Origin: RHKX01 sp963826475
GTDB taxonomy: Bacteria > Actinomycetota > Thermoleophilia > Solirubrobacterales > 70-9
Direction: 5' to 3'
Assembly (NCBI GenBank): GCA_963826475.1
Contig: CAWGXC010000003.1
Span: 1,922,001-1,986,000 of the forward strand
DNA length: 64,000 bases
The first letter of the stretch is position 1. Every line of letters begins with the position of its first letter. Under the pieces are notes generated by a model, which saw only the letters and a program-made list of their open reading frames with translations, was not told the DNA's origin and searched no databases. Positions 28,600-37,035 of the stretch are shown here, piece after piece. Both the position numbers and the translations under genes were made by a program.

Positions 28600-29264
28600 G
28601 CGACGGCGGCAAGTTCATCCAGCTCACCGACGAGCTGCACGACTACGTCATCCGCCACGGGGCCCGCGAGGACGCCGCGCTCATCCAGCTCCGCGAGGAA
28701 ACCGCCGCGCTCGGCGAAATCTCGTCGATGCAGATCTCCCCCGACCAGGGCGCCCTCATGACCCTGCTGGTCCGCCTCGCCGGCGCCCGGCGGGCGTTGG
28801 AGCTCGGCACCTTCACCGGCTACTCGGCGATCTGCATCGCTCGCGGCCTCGGCGGCGGCGGCAAGCTGATCGCCTGCGAGCTCGATCCCGAGCGAGCCGA
28901 GGAAGCGAGGTCGAACTTCACCGAGGCCGGCGTCGCGGAGCGGATCGAGATCCGGGTCGGTCCCGCGGCCGAGACCCTCGCTTCGCTGCGCGAGGAGAAC
29001 GGCGAGCCCTTCGACTTCGCCTTCATCGACGCCGACAAGGTCTCCTACCCCGGCTACTACGAGACCTGCTTGGAGTTGCTCCGGCCCGGCGGTCTGATCG
29101 TGCTCGACAACATGCTCCGGGGCGGCGACGTGCTCGACCCTGCGGAGGACGCCGAGGGAACCAGGGCGATCGCCGAGCTCAACGCGCGAATCCAGGCCGA
29201 CGGGCGCGTCGAGATCGCGATGCTGGCGGTCGCCGACGGGATCACCCTCGCGCTGAAGCGATGA
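28596..29264 (+). CDS. class I O-methyltransferase (CCoAOMT-type)
   Basis: A 222-residue Methyltransf_3 protein. ALELGTFTGYSAICIARGL is the SAM motif I, KLIACELDPERAEEARSNF binds the SAM ribose, FDFAFIDADKVSYPGYYETCLELLRPGGLIVLDNMLRGGDVLDP contains the divalent metal and catalytic Asp/Asn motif of catechol-type O-methyltransferases. The GTG at 28596 overlaps the sulfotransferase stop (GTGA). Placed between sulfotransferase and glycosyltransferase genes, it may methylate the same product, but family members usually act on catechols. Confidence 0.88.
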   Translation: MSDGGKFIQLTDELHDYVIRHGAREDAALIQLREETAALGEISSMQISPDQGALMTLLVRLAGARRALELGTFTGYSAICIARGLGGGGKLIACELDPERAEEARSNFTEAGVAERIEIRVGPAAETLASLREENGEPFDFAFIDADKVSYPGYYETCLELLRPGGLIVLDNMLRGGDVLDPAEDAEGTRAIAELNARIQADGRVEIAMLAVADGITLALKR

Positions 29265-29271
29265 TCGGGCG

Positions 29272-30360
29272 ATGAAGGTCGGCATCGTCTCCAAGTGGAC
29301 GGCGAGCGGCCAGGCCGTCGTTGCCCGCCAGGTTCGCTCCGCGCTCGACGGGCTCGGCCACGAGACGTTCGTCCTTGCGCGCCCCGGCTCCGGACCGCGG
29401 GCGCAGCAGGCCGCTGAGGGCGATCAGGATCCCGTCTGGGATCAGCCCGGCGTGACCGAAGGCTCGGCTCACGAGATCCCCCTCCCGGAGTACGAGGAGT
29501 GGGCGCGCGCCAGCTCACTCGACGCGATCCTCTTCGACGAGAACTATCAATTCGAAGAGGTTCGCTCGCTGCGAGAGTCGGGCATCCGGACGATCGGGAG
29601 GTTCGTCTGGGAGTACTTCGCCGCCGAACACGTCGATGCAGCCCGCGGCGCCTACGACGCGATCTATTCGATGACCCTGGCGGAGCGCGAGCGGTACGCC
29701 GAGATGGGCATCGAGTCCCCATACGTCCAGTGGGGCATCCATCCAGAACTACTCTCCCCAACAGGCGCTGAGGACTCCCCGTCCAGCCCCGGTGATCCGG
29801 TGCGCTTCTACTTCCCGGGCTCCTTCCTCGGCCGCCGTAAGCCCATCCGCAAGGTGATCAAGGCCTTTGGACGCGCCGACGGCGAGCACCTGCGCCTGCT
29901 GATCAACGCCCAGGTCCCCCGCAACGACGAGGCGCTCAAGGACGCCGCCGCCTCCGACCCGCGCATCGAGCTGATGCTCGAGGACGAGCCCGAGGAGGCC
30001 CATCGCGCCCGCTTCGCCTCCTGTGACGTCTGCCTCGCGCCCTCGCGATGGGAGGGGCTGGGGCTGCCGCTGTACGAGGCAACCGCCTTCGGCCTGCCGA
30101 TCATCACCAACGACAAGCCGCCGATGTCGGAGATGGTTCTCGATGGACGAAGCGGGATCCTCGTCCCCTCCGAGCAGAACGGCGAGGCGCGCTCGGGCAT
30201 CCCCGCCTGGGATCCGGACGTCGGTGCGCTCAAACGGGCCATCGAGCGGCTCGGCGATCGCGCCGAGGTCGAGCGGATGGCGGCCGGCGTGGCCGAGCTG
30301 CGCGAGCTGCGGCGCTGGGACCGGACCGTCGACGACCTGGCTGCGCTGCTCGAGGCCTGA
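29272..30360 (+). CDS. GT4-family glycosyltransferase (paralogue 3)
   Basis: A 362-residue GT-B enzyme. Opens with MKVGIVSKWTASGQAVVARQ, where WFNRG of the sister proteins is replaced by WTASG. C-terminal motifs PSRWEGLGLPLYEATAFGLP (EX7E) and NDKPPMSEMVLDGRSG. Starts 7 nt after the methyltransferase. The changed N-terminal loop, which in GT-B enzymes lies near the acceptor, suggests a different acceptor from its paralogues. Confidence 0.9.
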   Translation: MKVGIVSKWTASGQAVVARQVRSALDGLGHETFVLARPGSGPRAQQAAEGDQDPVWDQPGVTEGSAHEIPLPEYEEWARASSLDAILFDENYQFEEVRSLRESGIRTIGRFVWEYFAAEHVDAARGAYDAIYSMTLAERERYAEMGIESPYVQWGIHPELLSPTGAEDSPSSPGDPVRFYFPGSFLGRRKPIRKVIKAFGRADGEHLRLLINAQVPRNDEALKDAAASDPRIELMLEDEPEEAHRARFASCDVCLAPSRWEGLGLPLYEATAFGLPIITNDKPPMSEMVLDGRSGILVPSEQNGEARSGIPAWDPDVGALKRAIERLGDRAEVERMAAGVAELRELRRWDRTVDDLAALLEA

Positions 30361-30366
30361 GTCGCG

Positions 30367-31440
30367 GTGAACGTCGGCATCGTCAGCAAGTGGTTCAACC
30401 GCGGGCAGCCCGTCGTCGGGCGCTACCTGCGCTCGGCCGTGGACGGCCTCGGCCATCGCAGCTTCGTGCTCGCCAAGCCGCGCCGCGAAAAGGGACCGAT
30501 GGGCGGCGCGCTCGAGCGCACGGGTGTCTGGGATCAGCCCGACGTGACCGCTGCGTCGAGCTTCGAGACGCCGCTGGAGGAATACGTGGCCTGGGTCGAG
30601 GCCAACTCGATCGAGGCGATCCTCTGTGACCAGAACTACCAGTTCGAGGAGCTCTCCGAGCTCCGCGGCATGGGCGTGCGGACGATCGGCCGCTTCGTCT
30701 GGGAGCACTTCACCCGCGACCACATGGCCCCTGCGCAGGAGGCCTACGACGTCATCTACTCGGTGACGAAGTGCGAGCGGGAGCGCTACCGGCAGTGGGG
30801 CCTGGAGACCCCGAGGGTCCCCTGGGGCATCCACCCGGAGCTGCTCGCGGTCGAGCCGGAGCGGGTCGACGACGGCCTCACCCGCTTCGTCTTCCCCGGT
30901 GGCTTCCTCGGCCATCGCAAGCCCGCCGAGCCGGTCATCGAGGCCTTCTCGCAGACGACGGACCCCGATCTGCGCCTGATCGTCAAGGCACAGGTCGAGC
31001 GCTCCCGCCTCGACGAGATCCTTCCCTCGATCGCCGCCGACGAGCGGATCGAGCTGCGGCTCGCCGACGAGCCGTGGCACGAGCACCTCGCCGCCATCGC
31101 CGCCAACGACGTCTCGATCTCGCCCTCACGCTGGGAGGGCCTCGGGCTGCCCCTCTACGAGGCGGTCGCATTCGGGATGCCGACGATCACCAACGACGAC
31201 CCGCCGATGAACGAGGTGATAGGCGACGGCGTCAACGGGCTGCTGGTCCCTTCCCATCCGGACGGGACGGCCCGCTCTGGGATCCCGGCGAGGCGCCCCG
31301 ACGTGAATGCGATGGCGGCGGCGATCGAGCGGATCGCGGAGCCCGGACTGCTCGCCGAGCTGCGCGCCGGAGCGGAGCGCTCACGTGAGGACTTCCGCTG
31401 GGACCAGACGATGGCGGGGCTGGCAGCGCTGCTGGGATAG
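30367..31440 (+). CDS. GT4-family glycosyltransferase (paralogue 4)
   Basis: A 357-residue GT-B enzyme starting at GTG, 6 nt after the previous glycosyltransferase. N-terminus VGIVSKWFNRGQPVVGRYLRSAVD; C-terminal PSRWEGLGLPLYEAVAFGMP (EX7E) and NDDPPMNEVIGDGVNGLLVP. Tandem arrangement with 29272 suggests local duplication followed by divergence. Last gene before a hydrolase with its own promoter. Confidence 0.9.
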   Translation: MNVGIVSKWFNRGQPVVGRYLRSAVDGLGHRSFVLAKPRREKGPMGGALERTGVWDQPDVTAASSFETPLEEYVAWVEANSIEAILCDQNYQFEELSELRGMGVRTIGRFVWEHFTRDHMAPAQEAYDVIYSVTKCERERYRQWGLETPRVPWGIHPELLAVEPERVDDGLTRFVFPGGFLGHRKPAEPVIEAFSQTTDPDLRLIVKAQVERSRLDEILPSIAADERIELRLADEPWHEHLAAIAANDVSISPSRWEGLGLPLYEAVAFGMPTITNDDPPMNEVIGDGVNGLLVPSHPDGTARSGIPARRPDVNAMAAAIERIAEPGLLAELRAGAERSREDFRWDQTMAGLAALLG

Positions 31441-31458
31441 AGGTGAGGCCGAGGGCGC

Positions 31459-31464
31459 TATCGT
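31459..31464 (+). promoter_or_regulatory. -10 element of the leaderless metallohydrolase gene
   Basis: TATCGT ends 7 nt before the GTG at 31472. Confidence 0.45.
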
Positions 31465-31471
31465 CGCCACG

Positions 31472-33988
31472 GTGGGAGGAGTAGCTGGGAGGCTCAAGGC
31501 GATCGTCGCCGTCGCGGCGACGTGCTCGACCTGCCTCGTCGCCGTCGCGCCCGCCGCTGCCGCCTCCCCCGCTCCCCTCGACCGTTACTCGCTCGTCCAC
31601 GGCTGCTATGCCGTGCAGCCCGCATCGGGCGGGTTCATCCGGCAAGCCGGTTCCGGCTACGACGCCTCCGGGGCGAGCGCCGGGTCCGCCGAGCGGTTCA
31701 GGATGCAGGCGACCGACCTCGGCAGCTACCTCCTCTACGGGCTCGATCGCGACTTCCTCGCCGCCGGCGACGGCGACGGCGTCGTCGCTTCCGCGGCCCC
31801 GGGCGCGGCGAGCGACTGGGAGGTCGTGGCGGCGGGCGGCGACTTCGAGCTTCGCAACGTGACCACGGACCGGCCGCTCGTGAAGGCCGGCGACGGCGCG
31901 ATCGCGCAGGGGTCGGCCGGGCAGTCGGACGCGAGCACCCGATTCGCGTTCGTCGCGGCCGATGGCTGCCCCGACTACCCGGAGGTCAGCCTCAACGTCA
32001 GCGGCAAGCCGCTCACCGGCTCGACGCCCTTCACCCAGACCGTCGGCCTGGCCGACATGCACAACCACCCGAGCGCCTTCGAGTTCCTCGGCGGCCGCGC
32101 GCACTGCGGCAAGCCGTGGGATCGCTTCGGAGTACAGGCGGCCCTCGTCGATTGCCCCGACCACTATCCCGACGGCCGGGCGGCGATCCTCGAGAACCTC
32201 TTCTACGGCGATCCGACCCGCACCCATGACCCGGTCGGCTGGCCGACCTTCAAGAGCTGGCCCGCCTACGACTCGTTGACCCACGAGCAGACCTACTGGC
32301 GCTGGATCGAGCGCGCCTGGAGGGGCGGCGAGCGGCTGATGGTCGCCAACCTCGTCGAGAACGGGATGCTCTGCCGGACCTACCCCTACAAGCAGAACTC
32401 GTGCAACGAGATGGACGCGGTCCGCCTGCAGGCCGCACGGATGTACCAGCTGCAGGATTACGTCGACGCTCAGTCCGGCGGTCCGGGCGAGGGGTTCTTC
32501 AGGATCGTCCGCAACCCGTTCCAGGCCAGGCGCGTGATCAATCGGGGCAAGCTCGCGGTGGTGCTCGGAATCGAGGAGTCCGAGCTGTTCGGCTGCACCG
32601 AGTTCATGGACGCACCGCAGTGCACGCTCGATGACGTCAAGGACGGCATCGAGGAGGTGAAGAAGCTCGGCGTCAGCTCCTTCTACCCCATCCACAAGTT
32701 CGACAACGCGTTCGGGGGGACCCGCTTCGACGCCGGCCCGGTCGGCGCCGTCATCAACGGCGGGCAGTTCGAGCTGAGCGGCCACTTCTGGGAGGTCGAG
32801 CCCTGCACCGGCAACGAGTCCGACAACACCATCGCCACCTCGCCCCCGACGTCGCTCGCCGCGGCCGCGGACTCGCTCGAGAGCTCCGGCGGGGACGTGA
32901 TCGACGCCGGGATGGCCACCTACCTGAAGGCACCCCAGCCGCCGGTCTACCCGCCCGGGCCCCACTGCAACGTGCGCGGCCTGACCGACCTGGGCCACAA
33001 GCTGATCAACCTGATGATCGACAACAAGCTTCTCGTCGAGGTCGACCACATGAGCGTCAAGGCGCGCGACGCCACCCTGAAGATCCTCGAGGACCGTCAT
33101 TACTCGGGCGTCCTCTCCGGTCACGAATGGAGCGACAAGCACAGCTACAAGCCGATCCTCGACCTCGGCGGCATGATCGGCGCCCGCGCCAACAACGTCG
33201 AGGACTTCGTTGACGATTGGAAGAAGTACAGCGCGATGGCACCGCCGAAGTACTTCTTCGGCTGGGGTTACGGCCCCGACGCCAACGGCCTCGGGGCCCT
33301 GCCGAGCCCGAGCACCGACGAGCACCCGGTGGTCTACCCGTTCAAGACTTACCGCGGACACGTGACGATCGATCGTCAGGTGAGCGGCGAGCGCACGTTC
33401 GACGTCAACACCGATGGCACCGCCCACTACGGCCTGCTTCCCGACTGGGTCGAGGACCTGCGTCTCGACGGGGGCGACGCGATCGCCCGCGACATGTACA
33501 ACGGCTCGGAGGCGTACCTGGAGACCTGGGAGCGCGCTTACGGCGTCGCCCCGGAGAGCTGCCGCTCCCGCAAAGCCGTCATCGACCGCCGCGGTTTCAG
33601 GCAGCTGACGATCCGCCGACCAGCCTTCAACGTGCTCAAGCAGGGGGGTCAGCCGACCCGTCGACACGGCGACTTCTACAGCTACTGCGTCAAGGGCGGC
33701 GGAGGCGAGATGCTCGTCGCGTTCAACCGGCGCGGACGTGCCGGCCTGATCGCCGGCGACGCCCCCCACCACTCGGCCGGGTCGATCGAGGTCGGCGACC
33801 CGCAGCGCTTCGTCGCCGCCGATGCGCATCAGGTCTCCCGCGGCATCTGGATCGAGCGGACGCCTCCCGGGAACCGGCGCTTCGTCTACGTCACTAACCA
33901 CCGCAGGGTCAGCGTCGTCGGCGTGGCCTCCCTCCCCGCCGGGCACTCTACGGGAACGCTGAAGCGCTACCTGAAGCCGCTGCGCTGA
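31472..33988 (+). CDS. secreted metal-dependent hydrolase (membrane dipeptidase/M19-like) with N-terminal trefoil-like domain
   Basis: An 838-residue exported protein. Residues 1-31 are a signal peptide (AIVAVAATCSTCLVAVAPAAA). Residues 35-170 have three repeats of a short pattern that resembles a beta-trefoil carbohydrate-binding domain (inference). The catalytic part has LADMHNHPSAFEFLGG (HxH metal ligands), GIEESELFGC, LLVEVDHMSVKARDATLKIL and LSGHEWSD, as in TIM-barrel amidohydrolases of the M19 type. A C-terminal Arg-rich beta domain follows. GTG at 31472 chosen for the signal peptide and TATCGT upstream. Target could be peptide or surface polymer. Confidence 0.8.
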   Translation: MGGVAGRLKAIVAVAATCSTCLVAVAPAAAASPAPLDRYSLVHGCYAVQPASGGFIRQAGSGYDASGASAGSAERFRMQATDLGSYLLYGLDRDFLAAGDGDGVVASAAPGAASDWEVVAAGGDFELRNVTTDRPLVKAGDGAIAQGSAGQSDASTRFAFVAADGCPDYPEVSLNVSGKPLTGSTPFTQTVGLADMHNHPSAFEFLGGRAHCGKPWDRFGVQAALVDCPDHYPDGRAAILENLFYGDPTRTHDPVGWPTFKSWPAYDSLTHEQTYWRWIERAWRGGERLMVANLVENGMLCRTYPYKQNSCNEMDAVRLQAARMYQLQDYVDAQSGGPGEGFFRIVRNPFQARRVINRGKLAVVLGIEESELFGCTEFMDAPQCTLDDVKDGIEEVKKLGVSSFYPIHKFDNAFGGTRFDAGPVGAVINGGQFELSGHFWEVEPCTGNESDNTIATSPPTSLAAAADSLESSGGDVIDAGMATYLKAPQPPVYPPGPHCNVRGLTDLGHKLINLMIDNKLLVEVDHMSVKARDATLKILEDRHYSGVLSGHEWSDKHSYKPILDLGGMIGARANNVEDFVDDWKKYSAMAPPKYFFGWGYGPDANGLGALPSPSTDEHPVVYPFKTYRGHVTIDRQVSGERTFDVNTDGTAHYGLLPDWVEDLRLDGGDAIARDMYNGSEAYLETWERAYGVAPESCRSRKAVIDRRGFRQLTIRRPAFNVLKQGGQPTRRHGDFYSYCVKGGGGEMLVAFNRRGRAGLIAGDAPHHSAGSIEVGDPQRFVAADAHQVSRGIWIERTPPGNRRFVYVTNHRRVSVVGVASLPAGHSTGTLKRYLKPLR

Positions 33989-33992
33989 CGCC

Positions 33993-34009
33993 GCCCGGCA
34001 CAGCCGGGC
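33993..34009. terminator. bidirectional terminator hairpin
   Basis: GCCCGGC, loop ACA, GCCGGGC: a perfect 7-bp stem in the 33-nt gap between convergent genes. No T-run, as is common in GC-rich actinobacteria. Confidence 0.5.
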
Positions 34010-34021
34010 CCGTCACCCCGC

Positions 34022-34882
34022 TCAGCCGCCCCCGTAGACGACGACGAGATCGGTGAGGACGCCGGCGGCGAAGCCGCATGCGAGGAGCGCGAGTCCGAGC
34101 TCCCGATGGCCGTAGCGTCGCATGGCCCCCCAGATCTCCCCGATCACGTAGAGGATGGCGCCGCCGGCGATCGCGTAGAACGCGAGCTCGAGGGGCTCGG
34201 AGCTGACGGTGTATCCGAGCATCGCCCCGAGGAAGACCGGCCCGCCCCCGATCAGCCCGGCGAGCATGAGCCAGCGCCAGGAGGGCTTGACGTTGCCGAG
34301 CGGTCCGACGATCCCGAAGCCCTCGGTGGCGTTGTGGAGTGCGAAGCCGACGATCAGGACCGTGGCGAGGCCGATCTCCCCCGCGCCCGCCGAGACCCCG
34401 ATCGCCAGGCCCTCGGCGAAGTTGTGAAGGCCGACCGCGGTTGCGATGACCAACCCCGTGCGCAGCGCGTGAGCCTTCGCCGCCTCCGCTCGGACGGCCA
34501 GCGAGACATCCGCGTCAGCCCCGAGCACATCGACCGAGCCGCCGGCCATCGGCGGCAGGGGGTCGGTGGCGGGACGCATACGACGCTCGAGCAGGCCGAG
34601 GCCGACGCTTCCCAGCGCGAAACCGCCGACGAGCAGGAGCGCCAACTCCACGGCTCGGGCGAGGCTTCCCTCGCCGTCCTTGAAGGCCTCCATTGCGTGC
34701 TCGGAGATCTCGAAGCCGTGCGCGAGAACGTCGACGAGCAGAAAGACGAGGACTCCCACGGAGAACATCGCCAAGGCGACCCGCATACGCGAGCTCAGCA
34801 GCTCCAGCCGGCCCACCGGGAGGCCCAGGTAGATGGTGAAGCCGGCGAGGGCGCCGAGAAGGGCTGTTTCCGCAAACGTCAT
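34022..34882 (-). CDS. ZIP-family metal transporter
   Basis: A 286-residue GufA/ZupT-type divalent metal importer with about eight membrane helices. Metal sites are visible in helix IV (AVGLHNFAEGLAIG) and helix V (ALHNATEGFGIVGP), both HNxxEG. A cytoplasmic loop of about 50 residues (about 95-140) separates the first three helices. ATG at 34882 follows TTTGGAGA. Upstream are two TTAGG-N4-CCTAA palindromes around its promoter, so expression is probably repressed by a DtxR-family metal sensor. Likely metals are manganese, iron or zinc. Confidence 0.92.
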   Translation of the reverse strand: MTFAETALLGALAGFTIYLGLPVGRLELLSSRMRVALAMFSVGVLVFLLVDVLAHGFEISEHAMEAFKDGEGSLARAVELALLLVGGFALGSVGLGLLERRMRPATDPLPPMAGGSVDVLGADADVSLAVRAEAAKAHALRTGLVIATAVGLHNFAEGLAIGVSAGAGEIGLATVLIVGFALHNATEGFGIVGPLGNVKPSWRWLMLAGLIGGGPVFLGAMLGYTVSSEPLELAFYAIAGGAILYVIGEIWGAMRRYGHRELGLALLACGFAAGVLTDLVVVYGGG

Positions 34883-34903
34883 CGGGCGTCTCCAAAGTTC
34901 TCG

Positions 34904-34917
34904 TTAGGGCGACCTAA
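34904..34917. promoter_or_regulatory. DtxR/MntR-type operator 1
   Basis: TTAGGGCGACCTAA: 5-bp arms TTAGG/CCTAA around 4 nt. It covers the predicted transcription start of the ZIP gene. Confidence 0.65.
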
Positions 34918-34921
34918 TGGG

Positions 34922-34930
34922 AAGGTAGCA
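34922..34930 (-). promoter_or_regulatory. extended -10 of the ZIP gene
   Basis: Read on the minus strand, TGCTACCTT fits TGN-TANNNT. It lies between the two palindromes, 40 nt before the start codon. Confidence 0.5.
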
Positions 34931-34931
34931 G

Positions 34932-34945
34932 TTAGGGTCGCCTAA
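34932..34945. promoter_or_regulatory. DtxR/MntR-type operator 2
   Basis: TTAGGGTCGCCTAA, same arms as operator 1, centres 28 bp apart. It covers the promoter spacer of the ZIP gene. It also lies 37 nt upstream of the -35 of the divergent sulfotransferase operon. Confidence 0.65.
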
Positions 34946-34981
34946 TAGCAACGGCTCGCGTTCCGCTCCGAACCGCCCTGA

Positions 34982-35010
34982 TTGCGAGCCTCGGAGCTGG
35001 CGCCTACAAT
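34982..35010 (+). promoter_or_regulatory. promoter of the second sulfotransferase operon
   Basis: TTGCGA (34982-34987), 17-nt spacer, TACAAT (35005-35010), the best -10 seen in the window. Predicted start near 35017 leaves a leader of about 88 nt before the ATG at 35105; I see no known motif in that leader. Confidence 0.6.
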
Positions 35011-35104
35011 CCCCCTTCGCCCGCGGCTCCGAGAAGCGGACCATCCGCCCGGGCGATGCGAACCGCTCGGCCCTCGCAATCTCGAGAGTGCCGGCGATCA
35101 GAAC

Positions 35105-36094
35105 ATGGCGCTCCCGAGTCCACAACGCATCTGGCGAGAGTCCAGGAACAACCGCGCCGCCGGTGTCGATGCGGCACGTCTGCCCGCTCCCTTCGTCGTC
35201 GGCGTCAATCGCTCCGGCACGACTCTGCTGCGGATGATGCTGGATGCCCACCCCCTGCTGACGGTCCCGCCCGAGACGCACTTCCTCCCCGAATTGATCG
35301 AGGCCGCCGAGGCCGGAGATCCAAAGCCCGAGGTCCTGCTGGCGACGATCACGAGCCAGCGCGAGTGGGGCGACTTCAAGCTCTCCGAGGACGAGCTGCG
35401 GCGGCGATTCGAGGCGCTCGAACCGCTCACCGCGGGCGGCGCGCTTCGCGCCTTCTACGAGGCGTACGCCGAGCGCGTCGGCAAGCCCCGCTGGGGGGAG
35501 AAGACGCCGATCTACGTCAAGAGCATGCGCAAGATCGAGTCGGCGCTGCCCGAGGCGAGGTTCGTGCACGTCATCCGCGACGGCCGCGACGTCGCCCTCT
35601 CGATCCGCGATCGCGCGACCAAGGAGCATCCGATCGACAAGATCGCCGAGCGTTGGGTGCGCCGGATCACCCGAGCGCGGGAGCAGGCGAAACGACTGGC
35701 TCACTACAGGGAGATCCGCTACGAGAGCCTGATCCTCGACACCGAGGCGACGCTCCGAGAAGTCTGCGATTTCTACGAGCTGCCCTGGGACGACGCCGTC
35801 CTCGACTATCACCAGCGCTCCGCCGAGCGGCTCGAGGAGATGAAGCGCGAGCTGCCCGAGGACGGCAAGCGGACCACGCTGAGCGTCGAGCTGCGGATGA
35901 AGACGCACGCCCGAACCACGGAGAAGCCGGACCCGCGTCGGGTGAGCCGCTGGCGCGAGAGCATGGATCGCTCCCAGCGCGAGGAGTTCGAGTCGATCGC
36001 CGGGCCGCTGCTCAGCGAGCTCGGCTACGCGACTGGTGACGGCCCGGATACCGAGCCGCGCGACTTCGGCGACGACGCCGGTGAGGGCTCGTGA
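35105..36094 (+). CDS. TPST-like sulfotransferase
   Basis: A 329-residue Sulfotransfer_3 protein. GVNRSGTTLLRMMLDAHP (5'-phosphosulfate loop), PPETHFLPE (Glu base), RWGEKTPIYVKS (Lys), RFVHVIRDGRDVALSIRD (3'-phosphate site), IRYESLILDTEATLREVCDFYELPWD. A basic stretch of about 30 residues precedes the domain. First gene of a five-gene run with 4-nt overlaps (three sulfotransferases, a glycosyltransferase, a double sulfotransferase). Acidic C-terminal tail of about 20 residues. The frame stays open upstream to 34982, but that is promoter. Confidence 0.9.
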   Translation: MALPSPQRIWRESRNNRAAGVDAARLPAPFVVGVNRSGTTLLRMMLDAHPLLTVPPETHFLPELIEAAEAGDPKPEVLLATITSQREWGDFKLSEDELRRRFEALEPLTAGGALRAFYEAYAERVGKPRWGEKTPIYVKSMRKIESALPEARFVHVIRDGRDVALSIRDRATKEHPIDKIAERWVRRITRAREQAKRLAHYREIRYESLILDTEATLREVCDFYELPWDDAVLDYHQRSAERLEEMKRELPEDGKRTTLSVELRMKTHARTTEKPDPRRVSRWRESMDRSQREEFESIAGPLLSELGYATGDGPDTEPRDFGDDAGEGS

Positions 36095-37035
36095 AGATCC
36101 CAACCCCCTTCAACCGCGCGCGCAAGCCGGCCGGCCCTCCGGTCCCCTTCATCGTCGGCGTGACCCGCTCGGGGACGACGTTGCTGCGCCTGATGCTCGA
36201 TGCGCACCCCGATCTCGCGATCCCGCCCGAGACCCACTTCGTGCCGTCGCTGATCAAGAAGACCCGCAAGAGCGGCGTCACCTGCGAGGAGGCCCACGGG
36301 GTCGTGACCGGCCACCGTCAGTGGGGTGACTTCAACCTCGACTCCGCCGAGCTCCTGCGCCGCTACTGCGCACTTGACGCGATCACCCCCGAGTCGACCG
36401 TCCGCACCTTCTTCGAGCTCTACGCCGAGCGGGAGGGCAAAGTGCGCTGGGGCGACAAGACGCCGAACTACATCAAGCGCATGCAGCAGATCGAGCGCGC
36501 GATTCCCGAGGCGCGCTTCATCCACATGATCCGCGACGGCCGCGACGCGGCGCTCTCGCGCTTCAAGCGGATCCTCAAGGACCCGCCTCCGATGGAGACG
36601 GTCGCCGAGCGCTGGGTTCGCAAGATCGAGGGCGCCCGCAGCGACGGCGCCGAGCTCGGCCACTACATCGAGGTCCAATACGAGGAGCTCGTCCGCGACA
36701 CCGAGCCTCAGCTTCGCCGCATCGCCGACTTCCTCGAGCTGCCGTGGGACGACTCGATGCTGCACTACTACGAGCACGCTGAGGAGCGGCTCTCGGAGAT
36801 GCACCGCGACCTGCCCGGCGACGAGGGCAAGCCCCTGCGCCCCGCCGACCATCGCAAGGAGGCCCACGTGCTGACCTCCAGGCCGCCCGACCCCAGCCGC
36901 CTCGCGCGCTGGAAGGAGGACATGGACCCCGCCGACGTCGCCGCCTTCGAGAGCGTCGCCGCACCACTGCTCACCGAGCTCGGCTACGAAGTCTCCGGGC
37001 AGGCCCCGGCGCCCACCGAGGCCCAGAGCCCTTGA
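36091..37035 (+). CDS. TPST-like sulfotransferase
   Basis: A 314-residue Sulfotransfer_3 protein. GVTRSGTTLLRLMLDAHP, PPETHFVPS, RWGDKTPNYIKRM, RFIHMIRDGRDAALSRFK and VQYEELVRDTEPQLRRIADFLELPWD match the catalytic and PAPS-binding motifs of its neighbours. GTG start overlaps the preceding stop (GTGA), implying coupled translation. By eye it is closer to the 27679 protein than to the double-domain protein. Confidence 0.9.
   Translation: MKIPTPFNRARKPAGPPVPFIVGVTRSGTTLLRLMLDAHPDLAIPPETHFVPSLIKKTRKSGVTCEEAHGVVTGHRQWGDFNLDSAELLRRYCALDAITPESTVRTFFELYAEREGKVRWGDKTPNYIKRMQQIERAIPEARFIHMIRDGRDAALSRFKRILKDPPPMETVAERWVRKIEGARSDGAELGHYIEVQYEELVRDTEPQLRRIADFLELPWDDSMLHYYEHAEERLSEMHRDLPGDEGKPLRPADHRKEAHVLTSRPPDPSRLARWKEDMDPADVAAFESVAAPLLTELGYEVSGQAPAPTEAQSP

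Noticed and set aside
31232..33946. 904-codon open frame on the minus strand opposite the metallohydrolase gene
   Set aside because: Arises because G/C third positions remove stops on the other strand. Its composition is Arg/Val/Asp/Gly biased with no domain motif, while the plus strand has a signal peptide and catalytic motifs.
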